Shown here piece by piece: positions 34,701 to 44,768 of a stretch of 64,000 nucleotides of DNA (position 1 is the first letter of the stretch; each line of letters opens with the position of its first letter). Source of the stretch: Amborella trichopoda (taxonomy: Eukaryota; Streptophyta; Magnoliopsida; Amborellales; Amborellaceae); the NCBI RefSeq assembly GCF_000471905.2, contig NW_006498220.1, forward strand, positions 2,250,858 through 2,314,857, given 5' to 3'. A model generated the notes under the pieces. The model ran no database searches, was not told the DNA's origin, and was given only the letters and a program-made list of their open reading frames with translations. The translations under genes were made by a program, and so were the position numbers.

Positions 34701-34947
34701 GCGATTTCGAACTAGTTTTATTACTGTGGTGCTTTCTTCATGATCTAATAGGGCGCCCACACGAGCCAGCCCAAGTAAGTCCCGAACACACCTTAAATTC
34801 CTCTCTCATCAATTGGTAGTACATGCCCTTGTTCTTGAATGAGGTTCTCGAGAGAGCGATCTCAAAAGTCTCAGGTCTCCCCTGAAACTCGAGATACATG
34901 CCGCCCGATCATCCAGATCCGTAAGGCGAGATCGAGGCATCTGGCCA
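31787..34947 (+). repeat. Tat1 3' LTR (subfamily A)
   Basis: It begins TGTTTGAATGC after 'cggtagggcaagc' and ends CATCTGGCCA. TATA box TATATAAG is at 33,063, donor-like 'taaggtaatt' near 33,204-33,213, hairpin array at 33,520-34,135 (about 12 units) and acceptor-like 'gtgattgtag' ending 34,673. It pairs with 17,574-20,667. Confidence 0.9.
33520..34135 (+). repeat. Tandem hairpin array in the Tat1 3' LTR
   Basis: About 12 units, each an inverted repeat of the type 'cacagccggtg..atgcctag..cgtcaactgtg' within CT-rich spacers, corresponding to 19,285-19,855. Confidence 0.85.
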
Positions 34948-34952
34948 AAGAG
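34948..34952 (+). repeat. Tat1 target-site duplication, right copy
   Basis: AAGAG, identical to 17,569-17,573. The Tek1 integrase coding sequence continues immediately after it. Confidence 0.9.
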
Positions 34953-35410
34953 TTATGCCGATAATCATCGAAGGGACCTTGAATTTGATGTGGGTGATTG
35001 GGTCTTTGTGAGAGTGTCACTAATAAAGGGAATTATGAGGTTTTGTAAGAAAGGGAAGTTAAGTCTGCGATTCATTGGACCCTTCGAAATATTAGAGAAA
35101 ACCGAAGTCACGGCATATCGACTGGCCTTACCGCCTGAGTTAGCCAATATTCATGATGTTTTCCATGTTTCGTTATTAAGAAAGTATCAGCCTGATCCGT
35201 CCCACGCCTTGAAGTATGAGCCGATGCCAATCAGGGAAGACTTAACTTATGTTGAGCAGCCAATTGAGATTCTGGATATAAGGGTTCAAGTTTTGCGCAA
35301 CAAAGAAATTCCTCTGATCCATGTTTTATGGCAGTATGATTTGAGGGAAGAATTGACATGGGAGCGATAAGATGAAATCCAAGCTAAGTACCCCCATTTA
35401 TTCAATTGAC
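34953..35410 (+). pseudogene. Tek1 integrase C-terminus and chromodomain-like region (fossil)
   Basis: Coding similarity resumes directly after the Tat1 target duplication with 'RRDLEFDVGDWVFVRVS' and 'IHDVFHVSLLRKYQPDPSH', typical of the integrase C-terminus of chromoviruses. It continues into the chromodomain-like tail before the purine tract at about 35,424-35,444. Confidence 0.85.
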
Positions 35411-35444
35411 GATTTTGAGGATAAAATCCTTTTTAAGGGGGGGA

Positions 35445-36410
35445 TGGTGTAACGACCTAGATTTTCCCGACCGAAAAATTTACACGATGAGAAAAGGAGG
35501 GTAGGAAAGGAGATGCGTGTGGCAATAGGAAGGAGAAGCATGCGACGATAAGAAAGAGAAGCGGTGGTGATAGGAAGGAGAAGCACACGACGATAGGAAG
35601 GACAAGCACACGGCGATAGGAAGGAGAAGCACATGGCGATAACAAGGAGAAGCACGCAGCGAATGGAAGGAGAAATGCCGCGATAAGAAGGAGAAGCGCG
35701 TGGCCATAGGAAGAAGAAGCGCACAACAACAGAAGAGAGCGCGGCAATGTACACCCGGCAGCAAGGACGTAATGCCGCGAGTGAACGGGGGGCACCGTAT
35801 GCGTAACGCCATGTGTAGCACTGACGTGCATGGGTGGTGTTTGCCACTTGTCAAACTGCATGAGAGTTGGGTTACCACCCATCAGTTTGGGTTGCCACTT
35901 GCCTTGAGGGGGGGTACTTAAGCCCTCTCCTCTCCCTCTCGTCCCTCACTCTTCACTCCTCCACATCTCTCTCTCTAAGACAAGCTTTAGGGAAGCTCTC
36001 ACCCTCACCTTGGAGCAGCCATTGTTGAAGTTAAAGGAGTGTGGGAAAAGGATAGGAGGGCACCATTGTTGTTTTGTAAGTGGATTTCTACGCCTTGCCT
36101 CAAGTTGAATGAAGCATGAAGCATGTATGAAGCATGATCTAGCCATGAGTGAAGCTTGAGTTTAAGCACGAGATGAGACATGAGGCTTTATAGAAATTGG
36201 GTAAAGAATAAGATAGCATGAATGTATATGTGCTCTGTTTTTCCAGAAATTTGGCCTTCTGTGTATGAATTGTTAGGCACTGTTATCATTTCTATTGAGC
36301 CTGAAAATTTGTGGGTTGATGCTCTTGTGAGTTTAGTTTAAGCTAGATTTGGTTTCATGTTGCTATCTTGGATGGATTTGAAACTATGAAATAGTTTTTG
36401 GAACATGTCA
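35445..36410 (+). repeat. Tek1 3' LTR, interrupted by Tat2
   Basis: It starts TGGTGTAACGACC after the purine tract 'ttttaaggggggga'. It carries the GC-rich array (35,510-35,725) and matches the first kilobase of the 5' LTR up to 'gaacatgtcat' at 36,410, where the terminal bases of the Tat2 LTR begin. Confidence 0.85.
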
Positions 36411-39065
36411 TTGGTTAGGTGCCTCAATCTCGCCTCCCTCAATCTAAGTAATCGGGTGACAATGTCTTCGATTCGGAAAAACTGGGATTTGAGATCGCTC
36501 TCTCGAGAACCTTGTTTAAGAACAAGGACAGGAATTCAACTAGTGCGATAGGAATTTTGGATATGTGGTGGAGACCAACCTCACCTGGGTCCGTGACTTA
36601 CTCAGGCTGACTCGCGTAGGCACCCTCTTAAATCACGACGGAAAGTCCCCCCATCTACTGTAGCTGTTTTGGAATAGCCTCCCTTAACCTGTAATCTCCT
36701 TGTTTATCTGCACAACACTACTACAGTTAATTTGCAAGACAAGTGAGTCGAAGGGCCCACCCTTGTCTTAGGACAATGCACATTCATGTGGCTAGGAATG
36801 TGAGGGATTAGAGTGATGAACTAGAAGGTTCGAACATAGGTTGAAGAAAGAAGAAAACTTGACAAAGGGATGAGACTAGCGTGATAACCGGATAGTGACC
36901 GACTCGGAGTGATAGTAAGATGGGCATAGTACTCAGAACCAGCATGACAGCAATACTACTCAAAACTGAGGCCGATATGACGGTGTTAGGCTTGGCCAAC
37001 CCACAATCGAGTGAGAAGAGGAAAGAATGAAGAGAAGGCATGAGACGACGGAGAGATCGGGCAGCGCACCCCTGCGCGGGTGGTGATGGCCTCTTATTAA
37101 ACTCGTGATGATAGCCATTTACGAAGTGCACGGCGATAATTCTTGTGAGGCGCATGGTGATAGGCGTGGGACGAGGGAGGAACGGCGATGAGCACCAAAT
37201 GCACAAAGGAGGCTTGCGGATGACGATAGGCACTAAGCACGCGAAGGAGGCTAGCAGACAGCGATAGGCACCACGCGGGCAAAGGAAGCTCGCGGACAGC
37301 GATAGGTATTGTCGACACCTCTCGCGAGCGGCGATACGCACCGTCTGCGATAAGCGCACAACAAGGGGAGACCCCAACGAGCAGCAGTGAGTTTTGTTGT
37401 CTGCGCTCTTCATTGAGGCCTCAAGGATACGTCTGCTGATGGCGATGAGCAGCGCTGTCTGCAAACCTCGCTAGGGGACAGAGATGGACGAACGAACAGA
37501 AGGAGAGGGAGGCTCGTGCATGGCGCTATTATGACCATGTGCAACCTGTGAGGCCACAGGAGAGGCACGCACAACACTGCCACTATCGTGCATGGCCTCT
37601 GAGGGCAGCTCAGACGGAGAAGAGGAAGAAGGAGAGGAAGAGAGAGAAGAAGAAAAGAAAAATAGGAGAGAGAAGATTTACCTTGTGCTTAGGGGTATCG
37701 ATCCAATAGTTTCTCTCTCCCAACGTGACCCAACAATGAGAAGAAATAGAAACTCTCTTAAGTAAAACCTCTCTCTTTTGTGAAGAGTTCCAGCCTTTTT
37801 GCTTACAATGATGGTACGGTATATATAGAATTGTGCCCCAAACAAAGGTGGATAATCAAAAGTAACCCTAATTACTAGAAATTAGGATTAAAATGAATTA
37901 ACAGAAGTAAGAAAATAGGGTGTAAAATGAAAGATTTGTCCCCTTCCTAACAACTTGTAGAATTTCAGAATAGTCCCAGTGTTACCCTAGAATGCGCATG
38001 ACTTTTTGTGGATGATCTGAGGTCGTTCCGATGCCCGATTGATCAAGAGGTGATTATTTTCTTGTAGGGCTCGACATGACAATCGATTTGATACCAACTT
38101 TGAACCATGGATCGTGTTTTTAAGGCACGATCATGTAACTTGAAATTTGAATGAATATTGAAACTTTAAATCGATTGTGTGCTCATTCTTTGATGTTTTT
38201 CTATGATTTTTTTATTGAATCACACTGAGCACGCCATCATGATCGTGGGGCAACAAACATAGATCAATTTCGTGTCCGGACGAAGGTTTTGCAAAGTTTG
38301 AAGTTTTGGTCGAAATCTGGAATTCCTGCGACAGAATTTATAGTCATTTCGTCGTCCTCATGTGCGAAATCCGTCCGTTCATCATATGCGAGGTTTGGAC
38401 CAGTGATGGCCACTGACCTTATGCACGCAATGGAACTAGTCTCACATCGATCGAACATGCGAGGGGTGTGATTTGGCCACTTGAGCGAGGCACAATGCTG
38501 TTGATTTTCCTGCACTTTTTTCACGGTGCGTGTCATATATCGAAACACTCGTCTTGATGAGACGAATACGCTCACAAAATTTGGGCTTGATGCAACCTCG
38601 GACGAGTGAGAAATAAGCATCGAAAGTCACTAATCGTGACTGTCCCTTTAATGGTGTTGAGTTGCCGGGTGGCCGCACGAGAATAGCGTGTGGCTGCTCT
38701 TGTTTCGCTCTTTCGCCTATAACGTTTTCCTGGGATGTTCGTTCAAGATGAAATTTGAGCCTTGGGGGTTTTCAACTGTCTTCGATCCAATGGAGGTGGT
38801 CCCACAACAAATTGAGATACTGAAAATGTAGCTCTAGTTACAGGGTCCGTTTTAGGGTGCTAGAGGTTGATTCTGTCGAAACTGTTTCTCAGTTTGCACT
38901 GCCTTAGACATATCAGATTGAGATGGAACTTGGCAGGTGACTTTTGAGAGTCCTCATGAAGATCTTGACTAGTTTTGGGGCTATTATGAGACTATTGGGA
39001 TTTCCACTATTTGCTAGACTTTTATTGAGTAGGGGCCCCTTGATGATGAAAAATATCTTCCAACA
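36411..39065 (-). repeat. Tat2 3' LTR (subfamily B)
   Basis: About 2.66 kb, terminal bases TG (39,065) and CA (36,411 side). It shows a TATA stretch (about 37,820-37,827), donor-like 'caaggtaaat' near 37,677-37,686 on the minus strand, a GC-rich array at 37,100-37,470 with 'gcacgcgaaggaggc' units, and acceptor-like 'gttgtgcag' near 36,710-36,718. Confidence 0.8.
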
Positions 39066-39720
39066 ACATGCCCTGCCGAATGTTATACTACAAGAGAATC
39101 GAGAAGTGCCAATCATTTAAGAAATTTGAGGGATCTTGTCGAAGTCCTGACCCTCTAGGGACTATTCACGATTCCTGCCGCTTTGAGGATTTTGTAGGGA
39201 CTTCATTGGCCAGAATCAGGTCTATGGGGAGGCCAAATGCTATGAACCTTTGGTTGGCATTGTTCACTGCTACATCAGGTTTGCTTTTGATTATCAGGGT
39301 ATCTCTATAGGTCCTGTCTAGCATGGTCTAGTCGAGGGCTTCTGACCTGCCCGAAAGTCTGGGTCGGTCAGCTAAAGGGAATTTTGACGAGGCGGTCTCA
39401 TGGCGAGACACTACCCTAAAATCTTTGGCAGGTTAGGCCCTGGCATCGTTAGTTCCTTGCCTTAGTGGGGATCTTAGCATTTTGGATTTGAAGTGCGGGA
39501 GATCTTATGTGGCTCTCACTCTTGGATGAGCCATTTTGTGCTGTTGATGTGTGGGAGATCTTCTGCAGCTCTCACTCGCTGACGAGCCATTTGGTGTTAT
39601 GATTGGATGCTGGCATTTGAGGATTTTAGGTAGACCTCATTAGCCAAGATTATGACTATTTGGAAATTGAGTTTCGGCTGAGGTTGTGGCAGTGGCAGTG
39701 CGTCAACTTGTTTTATCGTT
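39066..39720 (-). other. Tat2 3' internal stretch with a two-copy repeat
   Basis: Non-coding sequence related to 31,500-31,786 and 44,769-45,070. At 39,496-39,605 a two-copy repeat of about 55 bp carries 'gtgtgggagatct' and 'gagccattt'. Nothing else is recognised. Confidence 0.5.
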
Positions 39721-41655
39721 CAAGCTCCCTTTTGCGAGTTTTCACTTGAACAAGAGAAGTGACGTCATAAAGATGATTTTCACTGACTTCTTTTGTTTTC
39801 GGGCTCTTTTACCAATGACCTGGTGGCCATGTCCACCCTTTTCATTCATTTTTTATCACAGTGCCCTTTTGGGGTTTTCATCGTGCCTGGTTTTTTGTTT
39901 TTATGGAACTCTTTTACTCATGGTTTTGTGACCATGCCCATCCATCATTTTTACTCATGGCGTTCCCTTGTCCAGGTGTACACCATGCCCATTTTTTTGT
40001 GAAGGGATGTTTAGGGTCACGCCTTCCGGACCTGTGCGAAGCCCTTTAACATCATGCAGCCAAGACATGCACTATAGTTTAGGGTCATACAGCTGGACCG
40101 TACTGGTGATGAATGGTGGTCTACCGAGTCCATGGAGTGAGTACGATGATGGTTTTGACCCACTTTGGGGAGATGGCAGGAGGCTACCTATGAAGGAAGG
40201 ATGATGTATGAATGGTGGGTGAACGATGGTGACCCACTAGCTAACGACGAGTATGGAGGTGGAATGATTCTCCGTTTTGTGAGCATGGGTAAGACTCATT
40301 GGGGAATGGTGAATGAATTCACTGAGGATTGATAAATAATGATAATGAAGATGGTACGCGCACACGAACCGGTCAATTAGGGAAGGCGTACGTGGAGATG
40401 CACGTAAAGGGCATGTGCACGTGTGCAGACCCACTGGGAAGGCAATGGAGGTGGTGTGCACACACGAATGAGTCGGTTAGAGACGACGTGCGTGAAGATG
40501 CACGTAAAAGGGGTGTGCACGTATGTGGGGGCGTCTTTAAGGTCATGCCTCCTAGACCTATACAAAGCAGTTTAACGTCATGCGGTCAGAACGTGCATTA
40601 TGGTTTAAGGTCATATAGCTTGGACCGTGGTTATGCAGTTTAAAGTCATGAAATTAGGACCATGCAGTTTACGGTCGTGTAGGTAGACCTTTACTATAGT
40701 TTAAGGTCATATAGTTTAGACCATGGTTATGCAGTTAAAAGTCATGCAACTAGGACCATGCAGTTTAAGGTCATGTAACTAGACTTCCGTTATAGTTTTA
40801 AGGTCATATAGTATGGACCATTGTGTGGGTTTCCACGTAGGTGAAGCTCCATGGGGGATAGGTCTGTGGATAGTGATATGACTCCTTAGGGATAAAAATA
40901 TCTAAGGCTATACACAAGTAGGGGTTTTTATATGAAGATGGTGGCCCTACGAGGAGTGGCAAGAGGAAGAAAACTCCTCTGGGGATTAAGGTGGTAAGTG
41001 TGACTCCCTGAGGTGAAGGATGAAGCTTCACATAATTCCAACTGGGGATGACATGCCGGAGCACAGGTGTAACCCTACTGGAAGTTGAAAAGATAAGCAT
41101 GGCCTTAACTCGCTGGGGTTAGTAAGTTTCAATAGGGTGTGGCTCACGCTGGGGTGTTGGTGCGAAGCAGACCCACTAGGGATTAAAGGGGTAGATGCGA
41201 CCCCTCTTTTCTTGTCATACACCTAACTCCACTGGCGCTGTTAATCAAATGCGCATGAACTATTTGTCGCACCTTGTAGCTCGGACCATGGCTACGCAGT
41301 TTTAAAGTCATAAAGCTAGGACCATGCAGTTTAAGGTTGTGCAACTAAACCTCCTTTACAGTTTAAGGTCATATGGTTTGGACTTAGGCTGAGCAGTTTA
41401 ACGTCATGCGGTCAGGACGTGCATTATGGTTTAAGGTCATATAGCTTTGACCGTGATTGTGCAATTTAAAGTCATGCAACTAGGACTATGCAGTTTAGGG
41501 TCATGCAACTAGACCTCTGCTACAGTTTAGGGTCATATATTTTGGACTAAGGCTGCACAGTTTGAGGTCATGTGGCTCAGACCATGGCTGTGCAGTTTAA
41601 AGTCATGTAGCACGGACCATGGCTATGCAGTTTAAGGTCACACAGTGAGGGCCAT
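39720..41655 (-). repeat. Tat2 internal tandem arrays
   Basis: Inverted versions of the Tat0 series: GAGTAAAA array (39,720-40,000), a conserved stretch (40,090-40,540), GACCTTAAACT-type array (40,550-40,830), tRNA-end-like array (40,840-41,240, for example 'gacccactagggatta' near 41,170) and a second GACCTTAAACT-type array (41,270-41,650) cut by Tat3. Confidence 0.8.
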
Positions 41656-44600
41656 TGGTTAGGTGCCTCTATCTCTCCCTCCGGATCTGAATGATTAGGT
41701 GACACGCGTCTCAGGTTTCAGGGGAGACCCGGGACTCTTGAGATCGCTCTCTCGGGAACCTCGTTCGAGAACAAGGGCAGGTATTACCAACCGATGAGAG
41801 AGGAATTTAAGGTGGGTTTGAGGCTTACTCAGGCTGGCTCACGTGGGCGCCTTCTTAGATCACAAAGAAAGCCCCCTAATAATAAAACTGGTTCAAAATC
41901 TCCTCTATTGGCTTGTACTCTCATGTTTTCTGCAATCACACATATATGGCAAATGTTATAAGATAGGTGGGTTAGTGGACCTCACTTAGCCTTTTGGGTG
42001 AACGTACACAGGCGTGCACATTCAAAAGAAGAAGGAAAGAGCGAGAGAAGAAATATGGGGGGAAAGAAGATATTGACCAGGCGGAGAGATCAACACAGTG
42101 ACTAATCTAGTGTGTAATTGGCCTGACGTAGTAGTAAAACGGGCTCGATAACTCATACTGGCTCAACTGGATTAGTACTAGACATCAATACCCATACTGA
42201 CTAGCTAGACATGATGGTTAGTATGTTGTGGCGATAAAGCGGGCGCAATAATTCTGGCATAACAACATTACAGCTAGACGACAGAACTAACATAAGAGGC
42301 TAATCTCAACCCTTCTTAATCAAACGAAAGGATAACAGAAAGAATGAAAATCATAAAGAGAGAGTAAGAAGTAAGAGAATAAGAAAGAGAAAAGAAAGAA
42401 AGAGAGGAAGAGAAAGAAAGAAGGAGAAGAGTGTGAGAGAAGAGAGAAGGAAGGAGAAAAGAGGGTGAAAGACATAGTCGGCGCTAGGCATTGCCGGCTA
42501 TGTTGGAAGAGGAAACGAAGGAAAGACACAGTCAGCGCTAGGCATCACCAATTGGGTTAAAAAGAGAAGAGCGAGACGGACACAATCGGTGCTAATCTTC
42601 GTCGGTTGTGTTTAAGAAGTGACGAGAGAAGAAGACACAGTAAGCGTTGGGCATCACCGGTTGGGTTGGAAAGAGAAGAGAGAAAAAAGACAGTTGACGC
42701 TAGGCTTCGTCGGCTGTGTTTAAGAAAATAGGAGAGAGAAGATACAGTCGGTACTGGGAATCATCAGCTGTGCTAATCAGAGAACAGAGAGAAGATGCAG
42801 TCAGTGCTAGGTTTCACCGATTGTATTAGACTGAGAAGAGAGAGAAAATGCAGTCAATGTTAGGCTTCACCAACTGTACTAGACAGAGAAGAGAGAGAAG
42901 ATGCAATCGACGCTAAGCTTCACCAACTGTATTAGACAGAGAAGCAAGAACACACAGTCGACGCTAGCATCGATGGCTGTGTTTAGAAGGAGAACAGGGA
43001 GAGAGATAAAGATGAGAAGAAGAGAGAGAAAGAGGATAGAGATGAGAAAGAGGAGAGAGAAAGGGAGATAAAGATGAGAAAGAGGAGAGAGAAAGGGAGA
43101 TAGAGATGAGAAAGAGGAGAGAGAAAAAGATAAAGATGAGAAAGAGGAGAGAGAAAGGGAGATAAAGTTGAGAAAGGGAAGAAAAATAAAGATGAGAAGA
43201 AGAGAGAGAAAGAGAGATAAAGATGAGAATGAGGAGAGAGAAAGGGAGAGATGGAGATGAGAAGAAGAGAGAGAAATGAGAAAAGAGGGGTGGAGAGAGA
43301 AAGAGGGGAGGAGAGAGAAAGTGGTGAGGAGAGAGAAAATTACCTTACCGAAGGGTATCGACCCTTTTCTTCTCTCTCCAAGAATAAAAATGAAGTCTTT
43401 ATTGATTGATAGAAGAAATGAATCCCAGGTTTTTTTACAATTTAGCTTTGCATGCTTATATAGAATTGGGCCCAAACATGGGTGGACGCCCAAAAACTAC
43501 CTAAAATTAAAGATAATTACAATTTTATTGAATTAAAAGAAATTCTAAAAATGGGTGTAAAAGGACTGTTTTGCCTCTGGCTAACAATGTGTAAAATTCT
43601 AGAATAGTCCCTGCTGCTGTCCGAGAACTTGCGTGATCTTCCATGACTGATCCGAGGTTGTTCTGATGCCCGTTTGATCGAAAGATGATTACTTTCTTGT
43701 AGGGCTCGGCATGACGATCAATTTGATACTAATTTCAAGCCATCGTGTTGTTAAGCCATGACCATGAGACCTAAATTTTGGATGAATCTTGAAAACTTTG
43801 GATCGATAGTGTGCTCGTTCCTTGATATTTTTCTTCATTTTCTTCGCTGAATCACACTAAGCATGTCGTCACGATCACATTGTAATAAACGCAGCTCGAT
43901 TTCATGTCCGGATGAAGATTTTTTTGTCTTGCATTTTTTACTGGAATCTTGAAATCTGACAATTGGAATTTATAACAACTTTGACTCCTTTGTGTGTGCA
44001 ATCCAACCATTCATTTTACGCGGGGTCGGGCTAAAGATAGTCACTGACCTTATGCACATAATGCAATTGGTTTCATACCGATATGGTATGCGAGCGTCAT
44101 GATTTGGTCGCCGGAGTGGAGAGCGCTGCTGCTGAATTTTCTGCAACTTTCTTCATGGATTAGCAACTTCCCTCTAGTTTTTCTCCCTGCTCGAGCATCG
44201 TCACAACGCGTACCACATATCGAATCGCTCGTCTTGACGAGACGAACATGCCCACAAAATTTGACCTCGATCTGAATCCAAATGAGTGATATATGGGTCT
44301 TGAAAGTTAGTGTTCATGACTATAAAAACAACCACCTTTAATGGTGTTTTGGTGTAAGGTGGTCACATGGGAATAGTGTGCGGCCCACCCCTTTTCAAAA
44401 CCCATAACTTTGTCTTGGAGTGCCCGATTAAGATGAAACTTGACCCATAGGGGTTTTCAACCATTCTAGATCCAATGGCATTGGTCTCATAGTAATTTGA
44501 TGCAACAAAAATATAGTTCTAGTTACGGGGTCCATTTCAGGGTGCAAGAGACCAAATTTTTCAAAATTGTTTCTTTGTGTTCATTGCCTTAGACATATTT

Positions 44601-44768
44601 GATCGCGACAAAACTTGGCAAATGGCTATTTGGAGTACTGATGAATATCTTAACCAATTCTGGTGCCATTTTGAGACTGTCAAAATTTTCACTGTTTTGT
44701 AGGCTTTATTAACATGCTTCCTCTTTATTCCACATCAGGGACCAAGGGCTAAAAAATGTATTCAAACA
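41656..44768 (-). repeat. Tat3 3' LTR (subfamily A)
   Basis: About 3.1 kb. Minus-strand TATA box TATATAAG at 43,455-43,462, donor-like 'taaggtaatt' with the intron-side GT at 43,342-43,343, CT tract (43,010-43,340), hairpin array (42,470-42,975, about 10 units) and acceptor-like 'gtgattgcag' ending at 41,930. It matches the Tat1 LTRs along its length. Confidence 0.88.
42470..42975 (-). repeat. Tandem hairpin array in the Tat3 LTR
   Basis: About ten units with inverted-repeat arms such as 'cacagtcgacgctagcatcg' facing 'ggctgtg', in GA-rich spacers on the plus strand. Confidence 0.8.

Larger units (their letters stand above)
17574..34947 (+). mobile_element. Tat1: complete-length Tat/Ogre-like LTR retrotransposon, fossil
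   Basis: This element of 17,374 bp is bounded by TG...CA LTRs (17,574-20,667 and 31,787-34,947) and an AAGAG target duplication. It has a primer site at 20,671, gag, RT, RNase H, a second (archaeal-type) RNase H, and integrase ending near 27,159. Then come an AGO4-like fragment, an antisense cassette leader and promoter, four tandem-array types, and a short purine tract before the 3' LTR. The second RNase H and the long internal region place it in the Tat lineage. No protease was recognised. The two LTRs differ at about 14% of positions by eye in two stretches of about 350 nt. It is broken, with many breaks, so old and inactive. Confidence 0.9.
10432..36410 (+). mobile_element. Tek1: Tekay/Del-type chromovirus, with Tat1 nested inside
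   Basis: This Ty3/gypsy element has a 5' LTR (10,432-13,542), a primer site TGGTATCAGAGC at 13,547 typical of initiator-tRNA-Met priming, gag, protease, RT, RNase H and integrase in order, then a purine tract and a 3' LTR from 35,445. Integrase is split by Tat1 at 17,573/34,948. The C-terminal region at about 35,260-35,400, with 'LDIRVQVLRNKEIPLIHVLW', resembles the atypical chromodomain of Tekay/Del chromoviruses. The 3' LTR is interrupted at 36,410 by Tat2, and its remainder is not seen in the window. It is broken, with many breaks, and cannot be active. The left end sits inside the Tat0 LTR. Confidence 0.85.
36411..41655 (-). mobile_element. Tat2: 3' part of a Tat/Ogre-like element (subfamily B)
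   Basis: On the minus strand a 3' LTR (36,411-39,065) is preceded by 3' internal sequence (39,066-41,655) with the GAGTAAAA, GACCTTAAACT and tRNA-end-like arrays. The internal part is interrupted at 41,655 by Tat3, and no gag, pol or cassette of this copy is visible. The LTR start TGTTGG and its GC-rich array pair it with Tat0. Fossil. Confidence 0.8.
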
